Source of the DNA: Natrinema marinum
Lineage (GTDB): Archaea; Halobacteriota; Halobacteria; Halobacteriales; Natrialbaceae
NCBI RefSeq assembly: GCF_024296685.1
Contig: NZ_CP100763.1
Location: forward strand, 1,612,001 to 1,676,000
Direction of reading: 5' to 3'
Length of the DNA stretch: 64,000 nucleotides
The notes under the pieces are model-generated. The model was not told where the DNA came from, did no database searches, and worked only from the letters and a program-made list of their open reading frames with translations. Position 1 is the stretch's first letter. The number at the start of each line of letters is the position of its first letter. The position numbers and the translations under genes are program-made. This document shows, piece by piece, positions 7,634 to 16,648 of this stretch.

Positions 7634-8844
7634 CTGACGCCGAACGGAACCCCGAAACCGACGGCGGGACGGAGGCGAGCACGGACGGCGGGACCGGGAC
7701 CGCGACCACCGACGCGGAGTTCGACGCCGATGCGGCGGGACCGGTCCCGATCGCCGATCCCGAACTCAGCGCCGACGCCCTCGAGCGCGTCCAGTCGCTC
7801 CTCGAGGAGGGACGGCTCGCCGACGGCCCGGAAGTCAGAGCCTTCGAGGACGAATTCGCGGCCTACTGTGGCACCGACGACGCGGTCGCGACGGCGAACG
7901 GGACGACCGCGTTACACGCCGCGCTCGAGGCGGTCGGGCTCGAAGACGGCGACGCGGTGATCACTTCGCCGTTTTCCTTCGTCGCGAGCGCGAACGCGAT
8001 TCGACTGGCCGGCGGCAAACCCGTCTTCACGGACATCGATCCCGAGACGTACACGCTCGACCCGGCCGACGTGGAGCGGGTCCTCACGGAGCGCGACGAC
8101 ATCGTCGGCCTGCTTCCCGTCCACCTCTACGGCCTGCCGGCAGCCATGCCGGCGCTGTGTGACCTCGCCGACGAGCACGACCTGTTCGTCGTCGAGGACG
8201 CCTGTCAGGCCCACGGCGCGAAAATCGACGGGCGGCGGGTCGGCACCTTCGGCGACGTGGCCTGCTTCTCGTTCTACCCGACGAAGAACATGACCACCGC
8301 CGAGGGCGGCATCGTCGTCACCGACCGCGAGGACGTGGCCGACCGCGCCGCGAGCTACGTCAACCACGGCCGGGACGTCAGCGGCACGGGCGGCTACGAC
8401 CACGTCGCTCTCGGGCACAACTTCCGGATGACGAGCATCGAGGCGGCGATCGGCCGTGCCCAGCTTGAGCGCCTGCCCGCGTTCAACCGCGCGCGCCGGG
8501 AGAACGCCCGGTTCTACGACGAACGACTCGCCGACCTCCCGCTCGAGACGCCGACGGAGCCGACCGACTCCCGCCACGTCTACCACCAGTACACGGTCCG
8601 GACCGACGACCGGGACGCTCTCGAGGCGAGCCTCGCCGAGCGCGAGGTCGGAACGGGAATCTACTACGACACGCCGATCCACCGCCAGCCGGCCTACGAG
8701 ACGGTCAGCACGGCCGCGGCGCGGCTCCCGCACGCGGAGCGAGCGGCCGAGGAGGTCCTCTCCCTGCCCGTCCACCCGGGCCTCTCCGAGCGCGACCGGC
8801 GGATCGTCGTCCGAGCAGTACGCGACCACTTCGCCAACCAATGA
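7630..8844 (+). CDS. DegT/DnrJ/EryC1 aminotransferase (WbpE-like)
   Basis: 404 residues, PLP-dependent fold type I. After a Thr/Asp-rich N-terminus (about 40 residues) come ALERVQSLLEEGRLADGPEV, the nucleotide-sugar aminotransferase pattern FSFVASANAI, the cofactor Asp in VEDACQAHGA, and SFYPTKNMTTAEGGI, whose lysine (about residue 219) should bind PLP. Such enzymes transfer an amino group, usually from glutamate, to a 3-keto nucleotide sugar. With the flanking acetyltransferase and oxidoreductase it fits the WbpE step. The start overlaps the upstream gene as ATGA; upstream in-frame sequence belongs to the acetyltransferase region. Confidence 0.9.
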   Translation: MTDAERNPETDGGTEASTDGGTGTATTDAEFDADAAGPVPIADPELSADALERVQSLLEEGRLADGPEVRAFEDEFAAYCGTDDAVATANGTTALHAALEAVGLEDGDAVITSPFSFVASANAIRLAGGKPVFTDIDPETYTLDPADVERVLTERDDIVGLLPVHLYGLPAAMPALCDLADEHDLFVVEDACQAHGAKIDGRRVGTFGDVACFSFYPTKNMTTAEGGIVVTDREDVADRAASYVNHGRDVSGTGGYDHVALGHNFRMTSIEAAIGRAQLERLPAFNRARRENARFYDERLADLPLETPTEPTDSRHVYHQYTVRTDDRDALEASLAEREVGTGIYYDTPIHRQPAYETVSTAAARLPHAERAAEEVLSLPVHPGLSERDRRIVVRAVRDHFANQ

Positions 8845-9887
8845 GCACAGATACCGCAGACGAGACGACTGACGAACAGCTTCGGGCCGGCGTCATTGGC
8901 GTCGGCTCGATGGGCGAAAACCACGCGCGCGTCTACGCCGAACTCCCCGGCGTCGACCTCGCCGGCATCACCGACCACGACGACGAGATCGCCCTGCGCG
9001 TCGCCGCCGAGTACGAAACGGAGCCGGTCGACCTCGAGACGCTGCTCGAGCGCTGCGATCTGGTGACCGTGGCCGTCCCGACCCACGCCCACTACGAGAC
9101 GGTGGCGACCTGTCTCGAGGCGGGCGTCCACGTCCTGGTCGAGAAACCGATCGCCGAGACGGTCGAGCAGGGCGAACGGCTGGCCGAGCAGGCCCGCGAA
9201 GCGGGGCTCGTCCTGCAGGTCGGCCACATCGAACGGTTCAATCCAGCGGTACAGGCCGTCGAGGAGGTGATCGAGGACCTGGACGTGATCGGCGTCGAGG
9301 CAGAACGCCTCGGCCCGCCGATCGATCGAACGGCACCCGGCAACGTCGTCTTCGACCTGATGGTCCACGACGTCGACGTCGTCGGCTCGATCTTGGACGA
9401 GCGGCCGCACTCGATCGCCGCGACGGGGACCGAAAACGGACAGTACGCCACCGCGACCATCGAGTACGATGATGTCGTCGCGACGTTGACTGCCAGCCGC
9501 GTCACCCAGAAGAAAGTGCGCAAACTCACCGTCACCGCCCGCGAGTGCCTCGTCGAGGTCGACTACTTAGAGCAGTCGGTGCTGATCCACCGCGACTCCT
9601 ACCCCGAGTATCTCACCGACGACGGCCAGTCGCGGTACCGCCACGAGAGCGTCGTCGAGCGCCCGCGCGTCGACACCGGCGAGCCGCTCCGGAACGAACT
9701 CGAGTCGTTCGTCGCGGCCGTCCGCACCGGCTCCGAACCGGAAGTCACCGCCGAAGACGGGATTCGGGCCCTCGAGACGGTCCGGATGATCGATCGGCTC
9801 GCGCTGGGACCGCCAGAGGGGCGCGACGACGAGGCCGACGGAGCCGAGACCGACGGCGACTCCGCAGAACGGGAGGTGGAGGTCTGA
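8841..9887 (+). CDS. Gfo/Idh/MocA family dehydrogenase (WbpB-like)
   Basis: 348 residues. The Rossmann motif GVIGVGSMGENHARVY lies at about residue 17, the EKP motif (VEKPIAETVEQ) at about 103, and HIERFNPAVQ at about 130, typical of WbpB-like members. The proposed reaction is oxidation of C3 of UDP-GlcNAc uronic acid to the 3-keto form that the upstream aminotransferase uses. Its start overlaps the aminotransferase stop as ATGA, and its TGA overlaps the next ATG. The last 20 residues are an acidic tail typical of halophiles. Confidence 0.88.
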   Translation: MSTDTADETTDEQLRAGVIGVGSMGENHARVYAELPGVDLAGITDHDDEIALRVAAEYETEPVDLETLLERCDLVTVAVPTHAHYETVATCLEAGVHVLVEKPIAETVEQGERLAEQAREAGLVLQVGHIERFNPAVQAVEEVIEDLDVIGVEAERLGPPIDRTAPGNVVFDLMVHDVDVVGSILDERPHSIAATGTENGQYATATIEYDDVVATLTASRVTQKKVRKLTVTARECLVEVDYLEQSVLIHRDSYPEYLTDDGQSRYRHESVVERPRVDTGEPLRNELESFVAAVRTGSEPEVTAEDGIRALETVRMIDRLALGPPEGRDDEADGAETDGDSAEREVEV

Positions 9888-11362
9888 TGTCCGAGACCGC
9901 GACCGACCCGCTCGAGGGCGACGCTGCGGGGCTCTACGGCTCGAGCTTGTCGGCCGACCGGCAGCGCGAGCGCCTGACGAGCGGCGAGATACCGGTCGCC
10001 GTCTACGGCCTCGGCAAGATGGGGCTCCCGCTGGCGGCTGTCTACGCCGAGACGACGGGGAACGTGACTGGCGTCGATGTCGACCCGGCCGTCGTCGAGA
10101 CGATCGAAGGCTGCGAGAGCCACGTCCTCGGCGAACCGGGGCTCGACGACCTCGTCGCCGAGCAGGTCGACGCGGGCCGGCTGGCGGCGACCACCGACGG
10201 GCCGGCAGCGGCCGAGACGGCGCGGATCCACGTGATCATCGTCCCGACGCTGCTGGACGACGAGAACGAGCCGGACCTGACGACGGTCGAGTCGGTCGTC
10301 GACGACATCGCGGCCGGCCTCTCGCCCGGCGACCTGGTGATCGCCGAGTCGACGCTGCCGCCGGGGACCTGCCGGGACGTACTGCAGCCCCATCTCGCGA
10401 GCGAAAGCGGCCTCGCACCCGACGAGTTCGGGCTCGCGTTCTGCCCGGAGCGGACCTCCTCCGGAACGGCGCTACGGGACATCCGCGGCGAGTATCCGAA
10501 GGTCGTCGGCGGCGTCGACTCGGAGAGCACTCGAGCCGCCGAGATCGTCTACGACAAGCTCTCGGACAACGAGGTCCACCCCGTCTCTGACGCGACGACC
10601 GCGGAGGCGGTCAAGGTGTTCGAGGGGATCTACCGCGACGTGAACATCGGGCTGGCGAACGAACTGGGCAGGCTCGCCGACGAGTTCGGGATCTCGGTCC
10701 GCGAGTCGATCGACACGGCCAACGACCTCCCGATGTGTCAACTCCACGAACCCGGACCGGGCGTCGGTGGCCACTGCATCCCCTATTACCCGCACTTCCT
10801 GCTCGGACGAACCGACGAGCCGATGGCCGTCACCGAGACGGCCAGGCGAGTCAACGACGAGATGCCCGCCGTCGTCGTCGACCGCCTCGAGCGCGAACTC
10901 GCCGGTGAGGGGACCGCCCTCGCGGACGCGTCGGTCGCCGTCCTCGGGATCACCTACCGACCCGGTGTCGAGGAGACCCGCGCCTCGCCGGCGCTCGGCG
11001 TCATCGACGAACTCCACGAGCGGGACGCGGCCGTCGCGGGCGTCGATCCGCTCGTCGATCCGGCCGAGTACGGCGCGCGACCCGTCGAGATCGACGACTT
11101 GCCCGACGAGACGTTCGACGCGGCCGTGGTCGTCACACCCCACGACGAGTTCGACCGGATCGAGTGGGACTGCCTCGAGCCGATGATCGTCGTGGACGGC
11201 CGAGACGCGGTCGACCTGACCGGGACGCGACATCGCGAGTACGACCTCGCGGGCTCGCGCGACGGCCGGCCGCCGCGGGGCGATAGCGACGGCGTGGGAG
11301 AGATCGAACGCGACGATCCAGAGACGCTGAACGCGACCACCGACGGAGGCACGGATGTATAA
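9887..11362 (+). CDS. Nucleotide-sugar 6-dehydrogenase (UDP-GlcNAc/ManNAc dehydrogenase type)
   Basis: 491 residues of the UDP-Glc/GDP-Man dehydrogenase family. Seen: VAVYGLGKMGLPLAAVYAE (NAD site, about 37-55), ESTLPPGT, FCPERT, the substrate loop EAVKVFEGIYRDVNIGLANE, and GVGGHCIPYYPHF with the catalytic Cys near residue 295. These enzymes oxidise C6 of UDP-HexNAc to the uronic acid in two NAD-linked steps. In this operon it would be the WbpA-like first step. The start follows a GGAGGTGGAGGT purine run and overlaps the previous stop as TGATG. An acidic linker and low-complexity tail end the protein. Confidence 0.9.
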   Translation: MSETATDPLEGDAAGLYGSSLSADRQRERLTSGEIPVAVYGLGKMGLPLAAVYAETTGNVTGVDVDPAVVETIEGCESHVLGEPGLDDLVAEQVDAGRLAATTDGPAAAETARIHVIIVPTLLDDENEPDLTTVESVVDDIAAGLSPGDLVIAESTLPPGTCRDVLQPHLASESGLAPDEFGLAFCPERTSSGTALRDIRGEYPKVVGGVDSESTRAAEIVYDKLSDNEVHPVSDATTAEAVKVFEGIYRDVNIGLANELGRLADEFGISVRESIDTANDLPMCQLHEPGPGVGGHCIPYYPHFLLGRTDEPMAVTETARRVNDEMPAVVVDRLERELAGEGTALADASVAVLGITYRPGVEETRASPALGVIDELHERDAAVAGVDPLVDPAEYGARPVEIDDLPDETFDAAVVVTPHDEFDRIEWDCLEPMIVVDGRDAVDLTGTRHREYDLAGSRDGRPPRGDSDGVGEIERDDPETLNATTDGGTDV

Positions 11363-12446
11363 GGGCAAACGGATCGGCGTCGTCGTCACCGCCTACGACG
11401 AGGCGGCGTTCGTCGGCCGCGTGATCGAGACGGTGCCGTCGTTCGTCGACCGGATCTACGCCGTCGACGATCGGTCGCCGGACGAGAGCTGGGACGTGAT
11501 CCAGCGGGTCGCGACGCGAGTCAACGCCGAGATCGGGACCGAAGGAAGCGAACCAGCGGTCGCGGTAGCCGACGGCGGCGACGACCGGCGCGTCGTCCCG
11601 ATCCGCCACGAAGAGAACCGCGGCTACGGCGCGGCGGTCAAGACCGGCTACCGCCGGGCCGCCGACGACGGGATGGACGTCGTCGCGGTGATGAACGGCG
11701 ACGGCCAGATGGACCCCGAGATTCTCGATCGTATCCTCGATCCGGTCGTCGAGGACGAGGCGGACTACGCCAAGGGCAACCGGCTACTCAGCCCCGACGA
11801 CCGCGAGGACATGTCGACGTTCCGGTTCGTCGGTAACGCCATGCTCACCGGCCTCTCGAAGTTCGCTACCGGCTACTGGTCGATCGGCGACCCGCAGAAC
11901 GGCTACACCGCCATCTCGAGGGACGCGATCGAGCGACTCGACCTCTCGAAGATCACCGACCAGTACGGCTTCCTCAACCACATCCTGACGCACCTCAACG
12001 TGGCGGGCTGTCGGGTCGCCGACGTGCCGATGACGGCCGTCTACGGCGACGAGGAGAGCAGCATCAAGTACGTGCCGTTCATCAAGTTCGTCTCCACCTT
12101 GCTGCTCCAGAGCTTCTGTTGGCGGCTAAAGACGCGGTACCTCGTTCGGTCGTTCAACCCGGCTATCCTCTACTACGGGGCCGGGGCCGCGGGACTGGCC
12201 GGCGGAGTGTCGGGCCTGGCCGGCGCAGCCGCTCGAGCGGCGCGTGGAAACGACGGCTTTTCCGGCGGCGTCGCTTCGTTCGTCGCCGTGTTGCTGGGAC
12301 TGATCTCGCTCGGCACCGCTATCCGGCTCGACGCCGAGGCGAACGAGGATCTCGAGGTGCCGTGGGACGAACACGAAACCGCCGAACGCGAGCGGGGTCT
12401 CGAAGCGGTGAGCGACGAGCGGGCGCCGCGTCAGTCGATCGAGTGA
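11355..12446 (+). CDS. GT2 glycosyltransferase with C-terminal membrane hairpin
   Basis: 363 residues. The GT-A domain shows VVVTAYDEAAFVGRVIETVP, the nucleotide-binding Asp pair in YAVDDRSPDES, and VMNGDGQMDPEIL as the DxD-like metal site, similar to dolichol-phosphate sugar transferases. After about residue 270 come two hydrophobic segments (LYYGAGAAGLAGGVSG and SFVAVLLGLISLGTA). It probably moves a sugar from a nucleotide donor to dolichyl phosphate or a lipid-linked chain at the cytoplasmic face. It overlaps the dehydrogenase by eight bases and closes the operon, so it may use the sugar made by the four upstream enzymes. Confidence 0.87.
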   Translation: MYKGKRIGVVVTAYDEAAFVGRVIETVPSFVDRIYAVDDRSPDESWDVIQRVATRVNAEIGTEGSEPAVAVADGGDDRRVVPIRHEENRGYGAAVKTGYRRAADDGMDVVAVMNGDGQMDPEILDRILDPVVEDEADYAKGNRLLSPDDREDMSTFRFVGNAMLTGLSKFATGYWSIGDPQNGYTAISRDAIERLDLSKITDQYGFLNHILTHLNVAGCRVADVPMTAVYGDEESSIKYVPFIKFVSTLLLQSFCWRLKTRYLVRSFNPAILYYGAGAAGLAGGVSGLAGAAARAARGNDGFSGGVASFVAVLLGLISLGTAIRLDAEANEDLEVPWDEHETAERERGLEAVSDERAPRQSIE

Positions 12447-12643
12447 GTGACGATATCGTCGCCGTCGCAGGCCGGACATCGGGTCGTGTCGGCCGACACG
12501 TTCGTTCCGCAATCGCGACACTCGTGAACTACCGTGACCGACCGCGCACCATCGCCGCCTTCGGGCGCTGCTGCGGGAGATTCCGTCCCCGATTCGGACT
12601 CGGATCCGGTGAGCAGTTCACTGAGCAGTGTGGAGAGACTCAT
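12431..12643 (-). CDS. Small zinc-ribbon protein
   Basis: 70 residues. A short helix (MSLSTLLSELLTG), an Asp/Glu/Ser-rich linker, then CRDCGTNVSADTTRCPACDGD, a zinc ribbon with two CxxC knuckles. It converges on the glycosyltransferase gene with a 16-base overlap. A TATA-like gcttatacc lies about 35-45 bases upstream of the ATG. Proteins of this type are common in haloarchaea; the function is unknown. Confidence 0.75.
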   Translation of the reverse strand: MSLSTLLSELLTGSESESGTESPAAAPEGGDGARSVTVVHECRDCGTNVSADTTRCPACDGDDIVTHSID

Positions 12644-12762
12644 AGAACGGGGGGTTGTCGGACCTTTTCCGGAGATGGGTATAAGCGTTTCGTGACCGCC
12701 GATACAACATTATTTTCAATGATATTTTTACGTCCGCTGTGCCGCCGTCGGCGCGACGACGG

Positions 12763-13863
12763 CTACGTCGACCGCGACCGCGGCTGGAGCACCCGCTTGG
12801 TCGACCGATCCAGTCGCTCGACCGTCCCGCGAGATTGAGCAACGTCGACGAGCAGATCGGTCAGGTTCACGAGGTCGCCGACGTACTCCTGCCGACGGCG
12901 CTGCCACCGTTCTCCCGCCTCGTCGTCGGCGAGGATCTCGAGCGAACGATCGCGGACCGCGTCGTAGGCGTCGAACTGCTCGGCGAGGCCGGCGCGCTCG
13001 AGTTCACGAAACTCGCCGTACTCGTGGTCGTCGGTGCCGCGATAGCGGAAGGCGGGCGTGCCGAGCAACGCGGCCTCGGTGGCCATCGTCCCGGTGTCGG
13101 CGACCAGCAGCGAGGCCTCGGCCATCGCGTCGTGGATCAGCGCGGGGTGGAGATCGTAGGGTCGCGCGGGGAGCTCGCGGAGGTCCATGTCGCCGCCCTC
13201 GTCGGAGACGAAGACCGTCGCCTCCTCGCTCAGCCGTTCGATCAGGTCGCGTCGCTGTTCGGGCCGGAACCCCTCGAGGTCGGCGTCGTGGAGGGCGTCG
13301 AGGGCGTTGAACCGGACGAGGACGTACGGCTCGTCGGGGCCGACGTCGAGGTACTCGCGGACGTCGCCTCGCGGCTCGAACACGTCGGGGTGGAGATAGG
13401 CGCACTCCTTGAAGCCGTCGAAGGTGTAGTGGTCGTCGCCGAGATCGCGACGCGTCACCTCCGGGGAGATGATGCAGTCGGCAAAGGGGCGAGAGACGGT
13501 GTGGTTGAAATCGCCGGGCTCGTCGTCTAAGACGAGGACGACCGGCGTCCGCGTGAGCGTGCCGGCGTAGGCCGCGTAGGGGCCGCGACCGAAGACGACG
13601 TCCGGATCGAACCGGACCGCCTGGGTTCCGATCGAGAGGAACTGGCCCCCCAGTTCGCGAGCGAACTGGAGTTTCGAGAACCGCTCCGTTCCGTGGTCGC
13701 CGTAGACCCGGTAGGGCATATCGAAGTAGTCGAGTAGGTCGGTCGTACAGGCGTACTCCCGGGTAAGCACGAGCACGTCGTGGCCCGCCGCCTCGAGGCG
13801 GTCGACGGCGTTTCGATACAGGTGGACGTGTGCGGGCGTGTTCGCCAAGACGAGGATCCGCAT
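12763..13863 (-). CDS. DUF354 family protein (glycosyltransferase/epimerase-like fold)
   Basis: 366 residues. It starts MRILVLANTPAHVHLYRNAV and has the layout of DUF354 (PF04007), a GT-B-like family related to UDP-GlcNAc 2-epimerases and glycosyltransferases. The Rossmann halves are visible at about 1-150 and 160-330, with IHDAMAEASLLVADTGTMA as the probable UDP-binding end and a C-terminal helical tail. Activity is unproven; a role in glycan assembly is inferred from the divergent GT4 gene and the operon beside it. Its promoter has a one-mismatch copy of the ATAACAAA motif 26 bases before the ATG. Confidence 0.8.
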   Translation of the reverse strand: MRILVLANTPAHVHLYRNAVDRLEAAGHDVLVLTREYACTTDLLDYFDMPYRVYGDHGTERFSKLQFARELGGQFLSIGTQAVRFDPDVVFGRGPYAAYAGTLTRTPVVLVLDDEPGDFNHTVSRPFADCIISPEVTRRDLGDDHYTFDGFKECAYLHPDVFEPRGDVREYLDVGPDEPYVLVRFNALDALHDADLEGFRPEQRRDLIERLSEEATVFVSDEGGDMDLRELPARPYDLHPALIHDAMAEASLLVADTGTMATEAALLGTPAFRYRGTDDHEYGEFRELERAGLAEQFDAYDAVRDRSLEILADDEAGERWQRRRQEYVGDLVNLTDLLVDVAQSRGTVERLDRSTKRVLQPRSRST

Positions 13864-13888
13864 CGCCCCCGACTACCCGCCGTCGACC

Positions 13889-13897
13889 CTTTGTAAT
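13889..13897 (-). promoter_or_regulatory. Near-match to the ATAACAAA motif, DUF354 promoter
   Basis: On the minus strand ATTACAAAG differs by one base from ATAACAAAG and ends 26 bases before the DUF354 ATG, like the exact copies at 18739 and 45976. It overlaps GTAAT-agc-ATTAC (13893-13905). Confidence 0.4.
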
Positions 13898-13987
13898 AGC
13901 ATTACTACGGCGGTGATCGGGCGGAAATCGCACTGTACCGCCCGCACATCTAGTTGTACGTGAAGAAAACTCGCGGGGACCCGGCGG

Positions 13988-13997
13988 ATAACAAAAC
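13988..13997 (+). promoter_or_regulatory. ATAACAAA motif, GT4 gene promoter
   Basis: ATAACAAAAC starts 40 bases before the GT4 ATG, a position compatible with a core promoter of a leaderless or nearly leaderless transcript. Confidence 0.6.
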
Positions 13998-14027
13998 GCA
14001 CTCGACTCGTTTCCCCACCCACTCGAG

Positions 14028-15014
14028 ATGCACGTCCTCACAGTCACGGCGAACGCCGACGCCCCGTTCATGACCGAGCAGATCGACGCGCTCGAGGAGC
14101 GGGGCGTCACCTTTTCGACGCTGTCCGTCGCCGGGGAGGTCGACGCCGACACCGCTCGAGGGCCGACGGACTACCTCCGAACGGTCCCCGAGGTCGTCAG
14201 GGAGGCCGGGAACGGCTACGACCTGGTCCACGCCCACTACGGCCTGACCGCGCCGATGGCGCTCGCGCAGGTCCGCAAACCGGTCGTCCTCTCGCTGTGG
14301 GGCTCGGACGTTCACGGTCCCGTCGCGCCCGTGAGTCGGGCGTCGGCGCCGTTCTGTGACGAGGTCGTCGTCATGTCCGAGGAGATGCGCGAGGTCCTCG
14401 GCCGGGACTGCACGGTGATCCCCGACGGCGTCGACTTGGAGAAGTTCCGACCGGAGCCACAGGACCGCGCCAGAGAACGAGTCGGCTGGGACGACGAGGA
14501 TGGGTACGACGTGCTCTTTCCGTACTCGCCCGCTCGAAAGGTGAAAAACTATCCGCGGGCCGAGCGCGTCACGGCCGTCGTCGACAACCTCCTCGAGCGC
14601 CCGGTCAGACTGCGAACCGTCTCGGGCGTCGACCACGACGCCGTCTCCGACTATATGAACGCCGCCGACGCCCTCCTGTTGACCTCCCACAGCGAAGGTT
14701 CGCCGAATTCGGTCAAGGAGGCGCTGGCCTGCAACCTCCCCGTCGTCGCCGTCGACGTCGGCGACGTTCGGGAACGGCTCGCCGGCGTCGATCCGTCTGT
14801 CGTGGCCGCGACCGACGAGGAACTCGTCCGCGGACTGCTCGAGGTCTTGGAGCGCGGCGAGCGGTCGAACGGCCGCGAGGCGGCCCGCGAGGTGAGCATC
14901 GACCGCACGGCGGAACGGATGCTCGAGGTCTACGAGCGGGTGGCGGGGCGGGTGATCGAGACCGAAGCGAGCGACGAAACCGAACGCGTGGAGATCGCGG
15001 GCCGGCTCGAGTGA
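14028..15014 (+). CDS. GT4 family glycosyltransferase
   Basis: 328 residues, GT-B fold. The N-terminal half has VLTVTANADAPFMTEQIDAL and YDLVHAHYGLTAPMAL. The C-terminal half has FPYSPARKVKNYPRAERV and the donor-site EGSPNSVKEALACNLPVVAV, the E-x7-E motif of family 4. It is somewhat shorter than typical GT4 enzymes (350-400 residues). It is cytoplasmic by prediction, with no membrane segment. It is transcribed divergently from the DUF354 gene and carries the surface-polymer promoter motif. The sugar donor and acceptor cannot be read from sequence. Confidence 0.85.
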   Translation: MHVLTVTANADAPFMTEQIDALEERGVTFSTLSVAGEVDADTARGPTDYLRTVPEVVREAGNGYDLVHAHYGLTAPMALAQVRKPVVLSLWGSDVHGPVAPVSRASAPFCDEVVVMSEEMREVLGRDCTVIPDGVDLEKFRPEPQDRARERVGWDDEDGYDVLFPYSPARKVKNYPRAERVTAVVDNLLERPVRLRTVSGVDHDAVSDYMNAADALLLTSHSEGSPNSVKEALACNLPVVAVDVGDVRERLAGVDPSVVAATDEELVRGLLEVLERGERSNGREAAREVSIDRTAERMLEVYERVAGRVIETEASDETERVEIAGRLE

Positions 15015-15121
15015 CGGCTGCGAAAACCCGGACTCCCCTGACTCTCCGCGGCGCTGACCGCCGAACGAGTCCCCATCTGTATAGGAACGGAGCTTACACC
15101 GGTCGGTCGGGAAAGAGAGAC

Positions 15122-15574
15122 ATGGCAGATTCTACCCCCGGCGAACCGGTCGAGCTCTTGCTCGTGGAGGACAACCCCGGTGACGTCCGCCTCACCCAGG
15201 AGGCGTTCAAGTCCACGGACAAGAACGTACGGTTTCACGTCGTCACCGACGGGGCGGAGGCGGCACACTACATGCACCGCAGCCAGCGAGGGGAGGTAGA
15301 CAGTCAGCTCGATCTGATCCTGCTCGATTTGAACCTCCCGCGGCTGGACGGATTGACGGTGCTCGAAGCGCTCGACGAAGAACTTGAGCATCCACCGCCG
15401 CCGGTGCTCGTCCTCTCCAGTTCGGACGCCGAAGAGGACATCGTGAAAAGTTACGAGAAGAACGCGAACGCGTATCTGACGAAACCGACTGGACCGATCG
15501 AGTTCGACTCGATGGCCCAGGCCATCGAAGACTTTTGGATCGAGACGGCGCGCCATCCGCCTGCACCCGCGTAA
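15122..15574 (+). CDS. Stand-alone response regulator receiver protein
   Basis: 150 residues, a single receiver domain: ELLLVEDNPGDVRLTQEAF with the acidic pair, LILLDLNLPRLDG with the phospho-acceptor Asp, LVLSSSDAEEDI for the Thr/Ser position, and YLTKPTG with the conserved Lys. The form (VEDNPGD, long alpha4 loop) resembles Rcp1-type regulators, which have no output domain and act by protein contact or phosphorelay. No kinase is adjacent; the nearest is at 21641. The ATG at 15122 is chosen over an upstream frame that overlaps the GT4 stop. Confidence 0.9.
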   Translation: MADSTPGEPVELLLVEDNPGDVRLTQEAFKSTDKNVRFHVVTDGAEAAHYMHRSQRGEVDSQLDLILLDLNLPRLDGLTVLEALDEELEHPPPPVLVLSSSDAEEDIVKSYEKNANAYLTKPTGPIEFDSMAQAIEDFWIETARHPPAPA

Positions 15575-15676
15575 GCTCGGTACCTGCCGATCCGAGGGGG
15601 CGTCGACACGAAGAGGAACCGCGAAGTATCACCGCCTGTCTGCGCTGGAACGGGCGGGATCGGCGACGGTCGAGGA

Positions 15677-16648
15677 TTACTGCACTTCCGCTCGGTACCA
15701 GTCCATCGTCTCGGGCAGATGCGCCTCGAGCGGCTGGTACTCGTAGCCCAACTCCTCGTTGGCCTTTCGCGACGTGTAGAAGAGCCGCTGGGTGGCGAGG
15801 TCGGCCATCTGCCGGTCGAAGGGGAACAGTCGGCGATCGGCGACGGCGTCGACGACCTCGGCGACGGGACCGGCGGCCCGGATCGCGGTCGCGGGAACGC
15901 GGATCCGCGCGGGCGAGCCGTCGACGGCGTTACTGATCCGCGAGACCGCACAGTTGTAGGTGAGGTTCTCGCCGCCGAGGATGTAGTGCTCGCCCGTCCT
16001 ACCGCGTTCGTAGGCCGCCAGCAGGCCGTCGACCACGTCGGAGATGCCGACGATGCTCAGGCCGCCGGGGAGGTGGGCGGGCATCGTCGGCTCGACGCCC
16101 ATCGCGAGCAACTGGGCGGTGAACTCCTCGTCGCCGGGGCCGAAGATCGAGGTCGGGTGGACGGTGACGGCGTCGCCGTCTCCCTCGGCGTACCGGTCGA
16201 CCAGCTCTTCGGCCTCGGCCTTCGAGGCTTGGTAGGCCCCGATCGGCTCGGCCACGTCCGTCTCGTCGGCGAAATCGCTGTCGCCCTGCGGGCGGCGCGT
16301 CCCCGACGTACTGGTGAAGACGACCCGTCCCGCGTCGGCCTCGCGGCAGGCCTCGAGCACGCGCTCGGTGCCGTCCCGATTCACTTCCCGGACGGTCTCG
16401 GGGCCGGCGTTCCAGAGGCCGATCCCCGCGAGGTGGAAGACCGCGTCGGCGCCGTCGACGAGGTCGGGCAGCGTCTCGTCGTCGAAAAGGTCGCCGACGT
16501 GCCAGTCGACGCCCTCGAGACCGCTCCGATCCGAGGTCGGTCGGCTAAGCCCGCGGACCTCCCAGCCGTCCGCGAGGAGGCGGTCGCAGAGCCGGCTGCC
16601 GAGAAACCCGGTCGCGCCGGTGACCGCTGCCGTGCGCGTCTCGGTCAT
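15677..16648 (-). CDS. NAD-dependent epimerase/dehydratase (extended SDR)
   Basis: 323 residues. The N-terminal VTGATGFLGSRLCDRLL is the NAD(P) site (GxxGxxG). VVFTSTSGTRRP and GAYQASKAEAEELVDRYA give the catalytic Ser and YxxxK. The C-terminal half is the variable substrate domain. Nucleotide-sugar epimerases and dihydroflavonol-type reductases share this form. It is third in a tight three-gene operon after a Gfo/Idh oxidoreductase and a DUF362 protein (4-base overlaps), under an ATAACAAA promoter, so a sugar substrate is likely but not proven. Confidence 0.85.
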   Translation of the reverse strand: MTETRTAAVTGATGFLGSRLCDRLLADGWEVRGLSRPTSDRSGLEGVDWHVGDLFDDETLPDLVDGADAVFHLAGIGLWNAGPETVREVNRDGTERVLEACREADAGRVVFTSTSGTRRPQGDSDFADETDVAEPIGAYQASKAEAEELVDRYAEGDGDAVTVHPTSIFGPGDEEFTAQLLAMGVEPTMPAHLPGGLSIVGISDVVDGLLAAYERGRTGEHYILGGENLTYNCAVSRISNAVDGSPARIRVPATAIRAAGPVAEVVDAVADRRLFPFDRQMADLATQRLFYTSRKANEELGYEYQPLEAHLPETMDWYRAEVQ

